Shown piece by piece: positions 26,301 through 34,524 of a stretch of 64,000 nt of DNA. The notes under the pieces are model-generated. The model was not told the origin of the DNA, did no database searches, and saw only the letters and a program-made list of their open reading frames with translations. The translations under genes and the position numbers were made by a program. Source of the DNA: Verrucomicrobiales bacterium (GTDB taxonomy: Bacteria > Verrucomicrobiota > Verrucomicrobiia > Limisphaerales > J093); contig JACKPW010000012.1 in NCBI GenBank assembly GCA_024233215.1, positions 1-64,000 of the forward strand, in the 5' to 3' direction. Each line of letters opens with the position of its first letter. Position 1 is the stretch's first letter.

Positions 26301-26508
26301 TCTTCTGCTCGATGATCTGGGTGACGCTGTTCTCGACCGTTTCCGCCGAACCGCCGGGATAGAACGAGGTGATCGCAATCGAGGGTGGGGCAATGGGCGG
26401 GTATTGGGAGACGGGCAGGAAGTGAATTGCCAGGGCACCGGCCACCATCAGGATGATGGCGATGACCCAGGCGAAGACCGGACGATCCAGAAAGAATCTC
26501 GAGAGCAT
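23335..26508 (-). CDS. RND multidrug efflux transporter (HAE1/AcrB-type)
   Basis: 1057 residues, the usual length for hydrophobe/amphiphile RND pumps. It opens MLSRFFLDRPVFAWVIAIIL. The two large periplasmic domains and twelve membrane helices are in order. The proton-relay Asp pair is visible in AIGLLVDDAIVVVEN (helix 4), with the helix-10 Lys region at GLTTKNAILIVQFAK. It exports drugs or other amphiphiles from the periplasm using the proton gradient. It lies between the adaptor (upstream) and the outer-membrane factor (downstream), a complete tripartite set. The substrate cannot be predicted. Confidence 0.95.
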   Translation of the reverse strand: MLSRFFLDRPVFAWVIAIILMVAGALAIHFLPVSQYPPIAPPSIAITSFYPGGSAETVENSVTQIIEQKMTGFDKMLYLSATSDSAGASRVELTFAPGTDPDLAWAQVQNKLQLAMASLPEVVQRQGVRVSKSTRNYLLLVGLVSTDGSMDGDDLQDYAQSNLEKVLSRVPGVGEVEVFGSQYAMRIWLNPDKLTNYQMTIADVITALRAYNVEVSAGQFGGAPAVEGQRLNASIIVQSLLKTPEEFAAIPLRTNPDGSIVRISNVGRTELGTESYDSDVRFNHQPAAVLAIRQAAGANALETANAIRSKMAEMSRFFPTGMQVIYPYDTTPFVRVAIDEVVKTLFEAVVLVFLVMFLFMGNMRATLIPTIAVPVVILGTFAVLGLFGFNINMLTMFAMVLAIGLLVDDAIVVVENVERIMGEEGLSPYEATRKSMDQITSALIGIGLVLSAVFGPMAFFSGSTGVIYRQFSVTIVAAMMLSVLVALILTPVLCASFLKPVPKGHEPAEAGIWFLRPFFRWFDRVFSRARGHYVGLVRHSLARKIRYAGVFLLIVGGLVLLFRRMPTAYLPEEDQGILMVQALLPGGATLEQTGKVMETVRSHFLNDEKDAVESVMSVTGRNFSGRGQNAGMAFIKLKDWNLRQRPDLRVDAVAGRAMRVFSQMKNAMVFAFPPPAVIELGVARGFDFQLLDRGGLGHDQLMAARNQLLGMAAQNPTLTKVRPNGLEDVPEYRVDVDWEKAGALGLPITAIHSTISAAFGSAYVNDFIQGGRVKRVFAQAEAPYRMLPGDLNQLYVRNNTGAMVPFSSFASGHWTSGSPKLERFNGFPALNIQGEPAPGRSSGEAMSAMEGFISKLPRGFGFDWTGLSYQERQAGTQTGALYAFSVLVIFLCLAALYESWPIPVSILLALPLGAIGGVIGTTMRGLPNDVYFQIGLLTTLGLTTKNAILIVQFAKSRVEQGMGLIEATLEGARLRLRPIVMTSLAFGFGVLPLAFANGAGAGAQKAIGTAVLGGVVTSTFLVTLFAPLFYVVIQKTFGRQRPLPAADSTEPETPGHS

Positions 26509-26520
26509 GGCGGACCTTCC

Positions 26521-27729
26521 TCAGTTCGACGCCGCGGCGGTGGAGGGATTGCCCGGTGACGGTTGCGGCCGGTCTGCGGCCGGTGCTGCCACCCGGACCA
26601 CCATGCCGGGACGGATCTTCTGCAGTCCCTCCGTGATCACGCGGTCGCCGGGCTCCAGCCCCGATGTGACCAGCCACTTGTCGCCAATGGCACGATCAAG
26701 GGTGAGCGGGCGTTGCTCGACCTTGTTCCCTTCCCCCAGCACCAGGGTATAGGGATTCCCCTTGGGATCGCGAGAGACCGCCGGCTGCGGGACCAGGATG
26801 GCCTGTGCGTTGACCCCTTCCTTCACCACGGCCCGCACGAACATGCCGGGGAGCAGGATGCCATCCGGGTTCGGGAACACGATGCGCAGAATGACCGAGG
26901 CGGTTGTCGGATCGACCGACACATCGCGAAACTGCAGCGTGCCCGGCAATGGATAGCGGGAGCCGTCCTCCAGCAGGAGGTCCACCTGTTTCAGGTTCGC
27001 CTCGTCGGAACTGATCCGCCCCTCCTTAAGCCGGCGCTCCAAGCTGAGCCGTTCCGTCGTGGACTGAGGCACGTCCAGGTAGATCGGATCCAGTTGTTGA
27101 ATGGTGGCCAGGGCGGCGGGTTGATAAGCCAGGACGACGGCTCCCACCGTGACACTGGACCGGCCAATACGACCCGAGATGGGCGAAGTCATCCGGGCAT
27201 AATTGAGCCGGATTTGGGCCGTTTCCACGGAAGCCCGCCAGGACTGAATCCCGGCTTCGGCCTGTTTCAGCGCGGCATCCGCGTCGTCAAAGTCCTGCTG
27301 GCTCACCGCGTGATCCGCGAGCGCCTCCTGAAATCGCATGGCCCTCGAGCGCAACGCAGGCAGGCTCGCCTCCGCCCGGTTCAGGGCGGCCCGGGCGTTG
27401 TCCAGGTCCGCCTGGAAGGGGGCGGGGTCGATCTGGTACAACGCATCGCCTTCCTGTACATCCGATCCCTCCGTAAACAGTCGTTCCTGAATCAATCCGC
27501 TGACCTGTGGCCGGATCTCCGCAATGCGGTAGGGCGAGGTGCGCCCGGGCAGTTCCGTGGTCAACACCACCTCCTCACGCGCCAACGTCACCGCGACCAC
27601 CTCCGGGGGCGGTGGGGCCTGTGGCGCCTGTTCGGGGCGGCAAGCTGTCAGAAACAAGAAGCAGCCAACGCTCGCAGGGAGGGCGGCCTGCCAAACGTGC
27701 GGATTGTGGATGAACTGATGCATGGGCAT
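26521..27729 (-). CDS. RND efflux periplasmic adaptor (membrane fusion lipoprotein)
   Basis: A 402-residue protein with a lipoprotein signal (FLFLTAC, Cys30). The order is the usual adaptor one: a lipoyl half-motif (RIAEIRPQVSGLIQERLF), an alpha-helical hairpin (about 100-170), the second lipoyl half (ARMTSPISGRIGRSSVTVG), a beta-barrel and a membrane-proximal domain. It links the inner-membrane pump to the outer-membrane duct. It is the first gene of the operon, 12 bases from the pump gene. The start could also be the Met two codons later. There is no TetR-type regulator next to it, which is unusual for such operons. Confidence 0.92.
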   Translation of the reverse strand: MPMHQFIHNPHVWQAALPASVGCFLFLTACRPEQAPQAPPPPEVVAVTLAREEVVLTTELPGRTSPYRIAEIRPQVSGLIQERLFTEGSDVQEGDALYQIDPAPFQADLDNARAALNRAEASLPALRSRAMRFQEALADHAVSQQDFDDADAALKQAEAGIQSWRASVETAQIRLNYARMTSPISGRIGRSSVTVGAVVLAYQPAALATIQQLDPIYLDVPQSTTERLSLERRLKEGRISSDEANLKQVDLLLEDGSRYPLPGTLQFRDVSVDPTTASVILRIVFPNPDGILLPGMFVRAVVKEGVNAQAILVPQPAVSRDPKGNPYTLVLGEGNKVEQRPLTLDRAIGDKWLVTSGLEPGDRVITEGLQKIRPGMVVRVAAPAADRPQPSPGNPSTAAASN

Positions 27730-27870
27730 TGCGGGTGCGGAGAACCGGGGATTCGGAGTCTGGAGAGCGGGTGGCGTCTTACGGGCGGAGGGTGATGGGG
27801 AAACCGGGGCGGGGGGAACCGGCCGGATTCAGGGGCCGGATTGAAAGGGGTTGGGAGGAATCGCGGGTCA

Positions 27871-28254
27871 TCACTCGCCCTGCGCGTCTGCCGGCCGTGC
27901 GCCGGTCTCGGGAAGCCCCTGCAACAAATCGAGAACACGCTCCTTGCTGGCCGTCCCCACCACCCGGGATCGTGGGCACCCCTCCCGGAAAAGCACCACC
28001 GTGGGCAGGGATTGGACCTCGTACCAGACACTCAGGTCGGGGTGGAGATCGGCATTCACCTTGACGACACCCACCGATCCCGCGCGTTCCGCAGCGATCC
28101 TCTCCATCACCCTCTCGAGAGACTGACAGGGTTTACTCCACGGCGCGCCGAACACCACCAGTACCGGTCGTGCCGACTGAAGCACACGGGCTTCGAAGTC
28201 CGTTGCACCGACCTCGACGAGGGGAATGCTGACGGGAGACGGGGGCGGGTTCAT
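27871..28254 (-). CDS. Thioredoxin-fold protein with a single active-site Cys (WSKPC)
   Basis: A 127-residue protein with the full thioredoxin layout: VLVVFGAPWSKPCQSL at residues 31-46, VVKVNADLHPDL, and the cis-Pro segment SLPTVVLF. The first catalytic Cys of the usual WCxxC is Ser (Ser40), while the second Cys (Cys43) remains. It cannot run an ordinary dithiol cycle, but could act as a monothiol isomerase, a peroxiredoxin partner or a binding protein. There is no signal peptide, so it should be cytoplasmic. ATG at 28254 removes 17 unlikely codons. It is divergent from the sigma-54 activator and close to the efflux operon. Confidence 0.8.
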   Translation of the reverse strand: MNPPPSPVSIPLVEVGATDFEARVLQSARPVLVVFGAPWSKPCQSLERVMERIAAERAGSVGVVKVNADLHPDLSVWYEVQSLPTVVLFREGCPRSRVVGTASKERVLDLLQGLPETGARPADAQGE

Positions 28255-28320
28255 CTTTTCGCGCGCTCCAACATTGCACCTCGCATTGAGCAGGTGTGAT
28301 GCCAATTCTTTGGAAGACGT

Positions 28321-28349
28321 TGTATGTCATGCAACTCAAATGACATACG
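28321..28349. promoter_or_regulatory. Strong inverted repeat: candidate operator in the divergent promoter region
   Basis: GTATGTCAT (28322-28330) and ATGACATAC (28340-28348) are perfect inverted nine-mers with a nine-base spacer, so their centres are 18 bases apart. The region is AT-rich compared with its surroundings. It lies between the thioredoxin-like gene and the sigma-54 activator, so a dimeric regulator bound here could control both. Confidence 0.6.
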
Positions 28350-28399
28350 TTGATCTGTGGGTTGTCTGAGTGTGGGTCGAAATATCGAACGAACGAAAA

Positions 28400-30082
28400 A
28401 TGGTTCCTTTCGAGATGGACGCTGAAGGGCCCGTGCGGGAGACTGGCGTTGACATGGAGTCAGCAGGTGAACACCGGTTTGATCCGAACTACGCCGCCCA
28501 AGTGCTGCTGGATCTGGCGCATGAGAAATCCGTCGACAACCTCCTCGACAAGCTGGTTCGCCGGACGGCAGCGCGGCCGAACGTGGCCTGTTTCCAGGTC
28601 TGGCTGATCGATAGCGGGGATCGCTGTGCCGCCTGTTCCCACCGGCAGGAATGTCCGGACACGTCGCGCTGCCTGCATCTGGCGGCCGGCAGGGGAACGC
28701 CCAATCCCGGGTCAACGATCGACCCGCGCCACTATGACGACCGGTCGGCCCGGATGCCGCTGGGGCTTGGGTTGCTGGGGAAGGTGGCGCTGACGGGGGA
28801 GCAGGCGCAGGTGGGGGATTTGTCGGAACACGCGGAGGCGCTGGTGGGGTTCGAGTGGGCGCGGCAGGAACGGCTGCGCAGCTGCGGGATGACCCCCATC
28901 GTGTTTAAGGGTGAGGTTCTGGGGGTGATCATGGGGATGACGCGTGAGCGGTTGCCGGACGAAACGCGGCTTTGGGGCAGGATCTTCGCGGATCATGTGG
29001 GCGCAGCCATCGCCAACGCGCGGGCCTTCGAGGAAATCGAGCGGCTCAAGTCACAGCTCGAAATCCAAAACGCCTACCTGCAGGAGGAGGTCGTTGAGGC
29101 CCGGGCTTTCGGGAACCTGGTGGGGCAGAGCGCCGCGTTGCGGCAGATTGTCAGTCAGATCGATCTGGTGGCGCGGACCGAGGCATCGGTCCTGATTCTG
29201 GGGGAGACGGGGACGGGCAAGGAACTGGTGGCGCATGAGATTCATCGTCGCAGCCACCGACGGGAAGGCCCGTTTGTTAGGGTCAATTGCGCCTCGATTC
29301 CACGGGAACTTTTCGAAAGCGAGTTCTTCGGCCACGTGAAGGGCGCGTTTACCGGGGCGGTGAAGGACCGTGCGGGGCGCTTCGAGATGGCGGCCGGTGG
29401 GACGCTGTTGCTGGACGAGATCGCGGACGTGCCGCTGGAACTCCAGGCCAAGCTGCTGCGCGTGCTGCAGGAACGGCTCTACGAAAGGGTGGGAGAGGAC
29501 CGCAGCCGGCCGGCGGATGCCCGGATCATCGCTGCGACCAATCGCGATCTGAAAAAGGAAGTGACGGCCCGGCGTTTTCGCGAGGATCTCTACTACCGGC
29601 TGAGCGTCTTTCCGATGCACGTGGCGCCGCTGCAGGAGCGCCGGGAGGATATCCCGCTCCTGGCAAAGCACTTTGCCGAGCTGTCCGCCCGGGAGCTGCG
29701 TTGCCCGAAACCGCGATTGACGCGCGGGGGCATTGCCCAACTCCAGACCTACGACTGGCCCGGCAACATCCGCGAACTGCGCAATGTGATCGAGCGCGCC
29801 GTCATTCTGGCCCGGGGCGGCCCGTTGTCCTTCGACCTGCCGACCATGATCTCGTCCCGTGCCCTGCCGGCATCGGCCCCGACCCCGGGCGGCAACGTTT
29901 CCCTGGGGTTCCTGACCGAGGCGGAGATGCAGCAGCGCGAACGGGCGAACCTGCAGGCGGCGCTGGAGGCGGCGGGTTGGAAGATCAAGGGCGTGGATGG
30001 TGCCGCCGAACTCATGGGCCTCAAACCCACGACCCTTGTCTCGCGCATGAAGAAGTTCGGGCTGCAGCGACCGGGCGCGTGA
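28400..30082 (+). CDS. Sigma-54-dependent transcriptional activator with a Cys-rich GAF domain
   Basis: 560 residues. An N-terminal GAF-type sensor (about 35-225) has a cysteine cluster Cys76-x2-Cys79-x5-Cys85-x5-Cys91, which looks like a metal or Fe-S site. The AAA+ domain (about 245-480) has Walker A GETGTGKE, the sigma-54 contact loop GAFTGA and Walker B GTLLLDEI. The Fis-type helix-turn-helix at the end is GAAELMGLKPTTLVSRMKKF. It should activate sigma-54 promoters in response to a ligand or redox state. There is no receiver domain, so it is not a two-component regulator. The start is uncertain: GTG at 28370, or ATGs at 28400, 28415 and 28454. A dyad upstream suggests autoregulation. Confidence 0.9.
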   Translation: MVPFEMDAEGPVRETGVDMESAGEHRFDPNYAAQVLLDLAHEKSVDNLLDKLVRRTAARPNVACFQVWLIDSGDRCAACSHRQECPDTSRCLHLAAGRGTPNPGSTIDPRHYDDRSARMPLGLGLLGKVALTGEQAQVGDLSEHAEALVGFEWARQERLRSCGMTPIVFKGEVLGVIMGMTRERLPDETRLWGRIFADHVGAAIANARAFEEIERLKSQLEIQNAYLQEEVVEARAFGNLVGQSAALRQIVSQIDLVARTEASVLILGETGTGKELVAHEIHRRSHRREGPFVRVNCASIPRELFESEFFGHVKGAFTGAVKDRAGRFEMAAGGTLLLDEIADVPLELQAKLLRVLQERLYERVGEDRSRPADARIIAATNRDLKKEVTARRFREDLYYRLSVFPMHVAPLQERREDIPLLAKHFAELSARELRCPKPRLTRGGIAQLQTYDWPGNIRELRNVIERAVILARGGPLSFDLPTMISSRALPASAPTPGGNVSLGFLTEAEMQQRERANLQAALEAAGWKIKGVDGAAELMGLKPTTLVSRMKKFGLQRPGA

Positions 30083-30112
30083 GATGGCGTCACGCCGGGA
30101 TTGGCCGGAGGA

Positions 30113-30290
30113 CATTGAGCATCGAGCATCTGCCGTCTACCACTTCCCACGAAGCCAGCGACGGCGTTAGTCCTGCAGCCATCGGCGGCGCTCCCTCCAC
30201 CAATAGTGAGAACTGGCCACCCTCCCGGACACTCAAACGGCAGCGATCAGCAATGACAGATGCCCAATGCTCAATGCTCAATACTCAATG
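30113..30290. repeat. Inverted heptamer repeats (ATTGAGC / GCTCAAT) between convergent genes
   Basis: CATTGAGCATCGAGCAT at 30113-30129 opposes three tandem copies of the inverse (ATGCTCAATGCTCAATACTC, 30267-30286, continuing to 30290). The spacer is about 137 bases. As with the TTGAAC structure at 1739, a short unit is tandemly repeated on both arms between convergent genes. Confidence 0.6.
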
Positions 30291-30347
30291 CCCAGCCGTG
30301 GCACCTCGACAGAACGCCGTGCCCCGTGCTGGTGCCATGACTTCCTT

Positions 30348-33300
30348 CTACCGGCGCTTCTCCGCCAGCACGGCTGACGCGTGTCGCGAGTAGTGTCCCT
30401 GCAATCCATTCGCGTAGGACTGCAGAATCTGTTGCCCCAGGCCTTCGTGATCGCCGCAGCGGTAGAGTGCCCGGGCGAGGACCAACTCGGTCAGTTCGTG
30501 GTTGCGCAGGCTGGTGTCGGTGCCGCTGGGGGGCGGGTCCGTCCGTCCCTGGTCGATGTGGGTGACGGCGTAACCGGTCATGCCCGGTTTGCGCAGCAAC
30601 GCCGCCAGGGCCGGCGCGGCGGCGGGGTCGTCGAGCGCTTCGCAGGCTTCGGCCACCGCACGGAAATGGGAGAACTCGCTTTCCGGGGTGAGTTTGCCCG
30701 CAAACTCGAGGATCGGTTCCAGCGCCCGCGAATCGTGGGTCCGGCCGAGTGCGATGATCCGGCTGTCGAGTGGGCTGAGACTTTCGCCGAACTGGCCCAT
30801 GCCGGTGAATCGCCAGCCCTTGTCCGGTTCCTTGCCGGCGACGGCTTCGACGAGCGTCTGCGTGCCGGTGGGGTCCCCCAGGGTTCCGAGAACCTGGGCG
30901 TAGGCGAGCTTCGCGTTCCACGCCTCGGCCTGCTGCCAGGCGCGTTGCAGCAACGGCAGTCCGGTGTCCAGGTGTGACAGGACCACCTCCAGTCCGTCCC
31001 AGTCGTTGATGAGGGAGTTCACCGCCCGGGCGACCTCCGCCTCGGGCAGGGGCAGGGTGTCGTGATCGGTCAGCACCGAGGGAGGGAGGTTGCCCTTCTC
31101 GACGAGGTGTTGTTGCAGGGCTTTGACGTCGATTTGGCGCGGGGTCTTTCCTTCGCGTGCCGCCATGGCACAGGCCACGCCGGCCGCATAACCCTGGTTT
31201 TGCACATCGGCCTGCATCCGGATGACCGGCACGGCATCGCGATCCGCACTGACACCCAGGCCGGTGACCAGGACGCCGTCGACGGCCTTCGGCAGCAGGC
31301 AGCGGTAGGGCACGTTCACGTAGATGTCCTCCCGGTCCGGTGGCCGGATCATGAACATCGGATGCACCGTGAATCCGTGCGTGTCGAAGTTGCTTTTCGC
31401 GATCACCACGGTGTCCGGTTGCTTGCGGCCCAGCATCATGTCCATGGGGGTCAGCGTGGTTTCGCCGATGATCTGGCGGCGCTCCCGGGTGTCGAGGAAC
31501 TGGCCAAGGTCATAGGCCCCGGCGAACTTCTCCCGGGCGGTGACCAGCGCGCGCCAGACATCGAACACGTCCGTTTCATCGATGAAGGTGTAATCGGTGT
31601 TGGTGTAACCGGCACCCAGCTTCTTCGGCGGAAGCCCCGTGCCCTGCACGGCCACGTGCGACCCGTCCATGTAACGGCATTCCGCCCCCGCCGCGGCCGC
31701 GATATCCGCGTTGCCGGTGGCGTCCACGACGGTCTTCGCGAGGACCAGTTGCGGGCCGTTCGGAGTGCCGATCAACACCCCCTTCACCCGGCCGGCATCG
31801 ACCACCGCCCCGACGCCCATGGCGCCGAACCAGACCTCGATGCCGGCCTTCCGCAGCGCCTGCCGGTACCACTCCATCTTCCACTCCGGAATCCAGCCGG
31901 AACCGCTGTCCCGCTTCACCGCCCCCATCCCGTCCACGCCGGCGTCCACCTCCGAGGTGAAGCCCACCCGGTTCCCGTGATAGTAGGAACTGATCAATCC
32001 CATCGTGCCGACGCCGCCCAGCCCGGTCTGAAATTCCACCACCAAGGTCTTCGCCCCCTGCCGACCGGCCCCAATTCCCGCCGGCGCCCCACCCGTGCCG
32101 CCGCCGATCACCACCACGTCGTACTCCGCCGCCACCGGCCAGTCACGCGCTTCGCATCGGACCGCGGGCAGCGACCGGAACCGCGGCAGCACCCCGGGCG
32201 CCACTTCCCACAAGTCCCCCGATTCACCGGCTTTGGCGGGATCGCCCGGCACGCGCACGCCGGCGAGTTTGCCGATGCCGCCGGCCTCCCTCGCCGCAGC
32301 TTCCCCGACCCGTTCCCCGACTGCCATGAAGGCTGCCGGTCGCAACAGGCCCGCGGCGGCTTCGCGCGACACCCCCGCACAGCCGCCCAAAACGTAAACG
32401 CGATCCACGCCGCGGGGTTGGAAGGCGCCCAGGTTGACCTTCGCCGCACCCGGCCAGGAACCCGCCTGACCGGTCCGGGCCTGCATCGCATCCGGTGGCA
32501 CCTGGAACAGGGACTCGGCCCCATCGACGGCCCGGTCGGTCCACGTCAGGTCACGCGCCCGCTGCTCGGCTTCGGCAAACGAGGCGAAGCTGCCGTCGGG
32601 CATCGGCAGCGTGAGCCGGTATTCCCAGACCGGTTGTTCCACGCCTCCGGGACGGCGAATCACGCGCCGGGCATAGGGTGCCACCACGACGCCTTCGCCG
32701 GGACGGGGCCGGCCGCCGATGACGATGCGCTCGAATTCCTGCGGGCCGGCCGGGTAGTCCGTGAAGGTTGCTCCCGCCATCCGGGCGACGGCGCCGCGTG
32801 AGGTGGCGTCGATGATCACCCTTGCTTTCACCGCCTGGCGTCCGGAACGATTGGCCACCACGACGCCTGCGAGTCTTCCGTCCGCATCGCGCAAAATGCC
32901 CATGGGTTGGCAGGCGTAGAGGAACGGCACGCCGGCATCCAACAACGCGCGGTCCAGGATGCGCTTCACGTGCATTGGGCGCGGTGGCACGGGCAGGGTG
33001 TCCTCGTCATCCGGATCGGGTGGCCCCTCGACCATGACTTCGCCCAGTAGGATGCGCTCGGCCCCCTCGGCTTTGCGGATCACCAGACGGAGTTGGCGGG
33101 CAGCCTTCAGCTCCAGCGGGGCAATCAATGGCAGGGCGACGTCCTCATGTCCCGTGCCCTGGTCCGGGTTGGTGACCTGAACGGCGTCCTGCCATTCGCC
33201 GTTCGCGTCCTGGGTCTGGACGGCGAAGTCCTGCACCACGAACGCCCCGGGGCGCTGGTAAACGAGCAGCGTCACCTTTTGCACCGCAGTGGGCCGGCCG

Positions 33301-33782
33301 AGGTCGAGTGTGAGGGTGACGTCCCGGTCATACTGCACGCTCTGACTCGGCGCGCTCGACCATTTGCCGTCGTTGAGCAGTGAAGGCGGCGTGGTGTCGC
33401 GATGCACCGGAGCGGACGGTTGATCGGCGTCGTAGGCGAAGGCCAGTCCCTGGGCGGTGGTGAGGTTCTCGGGATCGGTGAAGACCGCGCGGGCGAGGTC
33501 GGTTTCGAGTGGTTCGCCCGGTTCCAGCCACAGCCGGTAGGTGCCGCAGATGTCCGTGCCGAGGTAATGGCGGGGCGCCGCCAGAAAGACCCTGGCCCCG
33601 GCTTTGGCCGCCGCCGCCGCGGCCGCCACGCCACCCGAAGTGCCGCCCACGACGACCACATCCACATCCGCAATGACGGGCAGTTCGCGTTCCGACTGGC
33701 GAATGCTGGCGCCATGCGAGGGGACCGCGACCGCAGCGAAGATCCCCAGCCCAAGCGCAAAGCGAAAGCGTCGTGATTTCAT
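30348..33782 (-). CDS. Double FAD-dependent oxidoreductase with inserted discoidin-like domain and helical-repeat tail, exported
   Basis: 1144 residues with a signal segment (about 7-24). The first FAD module begins VDVVVVGGTSGGVAAAAAAA (about 40). It is interrupted at about 129-257 by a beta-sandwich of F5/8-discoidin type (LLNDGKWSS..., LTLDLGRPTAVQKVTLLVY), then resumes (RVIIDATSRGAVARMAGA). A second module starts at about 553 (YDVVVIGGGTGGAPAGIGAG) and ends with VDGVLVTGLGVSADRDA. The last ~180 residues look like HEAT-type helical pairs. Single-module relatives are common in Verrucomicrobiota and Planctomycetota and of unknown substrate. Two FAD modules plus a carbohydrate-binding-like insert suggest oxidation of sugars or polyols in the periplasm, which is inference. 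Confidence 0.82.
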   Translation of the reverse strand: MKSRRFRFALGLGIFAAVAVPSHGASIRQSERELPVIADVDVVVVGGTSGGVAAAAAAAKAGARVFLAAPRHYLGTDICGTYRLWLEPGEPLETDLARAVFTDPENLTTAQGLAFAYDADQPSAPVHRDTTPPSLLNDGKWSSAPSQSVQYDRDVTLTLDLGRPTAVQKVTLLVYQRPGAFVVQDFAVQTQDANGEWQDAVQVTNPDQGTGHEDVALPLIAPLELKAARQLRLVIRKAEGAERILLGEVMVEGPPDPDDEDTLPVPPRPMHVKRILDRALLDAGVPFLYACQPMGILRDADGRLAGVVVANRSGRQAVKARVIIDATSRGAVARMAGATFTDYPAGPQEFERIVIGGRPRPGEGVVVAPYARRVIRRPGGVEQPVWEYRLTLPMPDGSFASFAEAEQRARDLTWTDRAVDGAESLFQVPPDAMQARTGQAGSWPGAAKVNLGAFQPRGVDRVYVLGGCAGVSREAAAGLLRPAAFMAVGERVGEAAAREAGGIGKLAGVRVPGDPAKAGESGDLWEVAPGVLPRFRSLPAVRCEARDWPVAAEYDVVVIGGGTGGAPAGIGAGRQGAKTLVVEFQTGLGGVGTMGLISSYYHGNRVGFTSEVDAGVDGMGAVKRDSGSGWIPEWKMEWYRQALRKAGIEVWFGAMGVGAVVDAGRVKGVLIGTPNGPQLVLAKTVVDATGNADIAAAAGAECRYMDGSHVAVQGTGLPPKKLGAGYTNTDYTFIDETDVFDVWRALVTAREKFAGAYDLGQFLDTRERRQIIGETTLTPMDMMLGRKQPDTVVIAKSNFDTHGFTVHPMFMIRPPDREDIYVNVPYRCLLPKAVDGVLVTGLGVSADRDAVPVIRMQADVQNQGYAAGVACAMAAREGKTPRQIDVKALQQHLVEKGNLPPSVLTDHDTLPLPEAEVARAVNSLINDWDGLEVVLSHLDTGLPLLQRAWQQAEAWNAKLAYAQVLGTLGDPTGTQTLVEAVAGKEPDKGWRFTGMGQFGESLSPLDSRIIALGRTHDSRALEPILEFAGKLTPESEFSHFRAVAEACEALDDPAAAPALAALLRKPGMTGYAVTHIDQGRTDPPPSGTDTSLRNHELTELVLARALYRCGDHEGLGQQILQSYANGLQGHYSRHASAVLAEKRR

Positions 33783-33851
33783 GGCCCGAAGTGTGGAGCC
33801 GAAGGCCGGGCCGAGGCAAGCGCCGGCGGCCTGGGGGGGGCGCAGCGGGCG

Positions 33852-33983
33852 ATGCGGGAGGTCCGGTGGTCCATGGACAACCTGGTGTTTACGGCTGTTC
33901 CTGAACCCAGTCCGGGAGTCCTGCTGGTGATGGGGGGAGCCTTCCTCTTCGTGGGCCATCCACAGCGAGGAAGACCGGCGTGA
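33852..33983 (+). pseudogene. 3' remnant of a PEP-CTERM protein gene
   Basis: A 43-codon frame ending at TGA 33981-33983 reads MDNLVFTAVPEPS, then PGVLLVMGGAFLFVG, then HPQRGRP. That is a complete PEP-CTERM sorting signal (VPEPS motif, membrane helix, basic end), preceded by the usual 'DNLVFTAV' end of a beta-sandwich domain. The rest of the protein is missing: upstream bases run straight into the promoter side of the FAD oxidoreductase gene. Such signals are processed by exosortase, so the genome should encode one. Confidence 0.75.
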
Positions 33984-34373
33984 TTCCGGACTATCTTCAA
34001 TGCCAGGACCGAAGCGGCGGCGTTGTCGGTCTTGGAGGACGTGACGCGTGAGTTCTAGACCGGCACCATGGTCAAGCTCGAGTTGCTCCCGAAGCCCTTG
34101 TATTTCAAACAGAAAGGAGAAGTGGAGTTCTACCGCGCTCATTGGGAGCGGGTGAAGAAGGAGGAGCCCTTGACTGCCGAACTGGCGCTTGCGGCATTCG
34201 ATGTGGCCAAACGGTACGGTTTGGCGGCCGCGGACGCGATCAACGTGGCGGGGGCCATCCGCCTCGGCGTTCAGGAGTTCATTACGGCGGAACTGCCGGG
34301 GAAGCCCCTGTTCCGCGTGAAGGAAATCAAAGTGACTTCGCTCCAGACCCTTCGAGACGGGGGTGGGTCGTGA
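33980..34373 (+). pseudogene. Broken PIN-domain (ribonuclease toxin-like) gene
   Basis: The parts of a PIN protein are present but disrupted. GTG at 33980 starts V-I-P-D-Y. The frame then shifts near 33992, and the next frame reads IFNARTEAAALSVLEDVTREF up to an in-frame TAG at 34056-34058. After the stop it continues TGTMVKLELLPKPLYFKQ to GLAAADAINVAGAIRLGVQE and TELPGKP-like AELPGKPLFRVK. The final block is the typical acidic-helix end of the PIN fold. The N-terminal 'DTS/DTN' catalytic strand is missing. ATG at 34068 could still give a 101-residue fragment, but without the first catalytic Asp. Confidence 0.7.
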
Positions 34374-34486
34374 TGTTCGCGAAGCCGGGGTGTTTCCAAC
34401 GCGCCTGCCGGCGGTCGGGGTGCCGCACTTTGGCGGTGAGGCGCTGGTCGTTCGGACTGAGCCTGCTGGGTTTCCTTCGAGTTCGA

Positions 34487-34515
34487 TTGCCAGGCACGGG
34501 GTGCCGCGCTTGAAT
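34487..34515 (+). promoter_or_regulatory. Candidate promoter of the beta-helix protein gene
   Basis: TTGCCA (34487-34492), 17-base spacer, TTGAAT (34510-34515). The -10 box ends nine bases before ATG 34525. No Shine-Dalgarno. Confidence 0.35.
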
Positions 34516-34524
34516 CTGCGCGCC

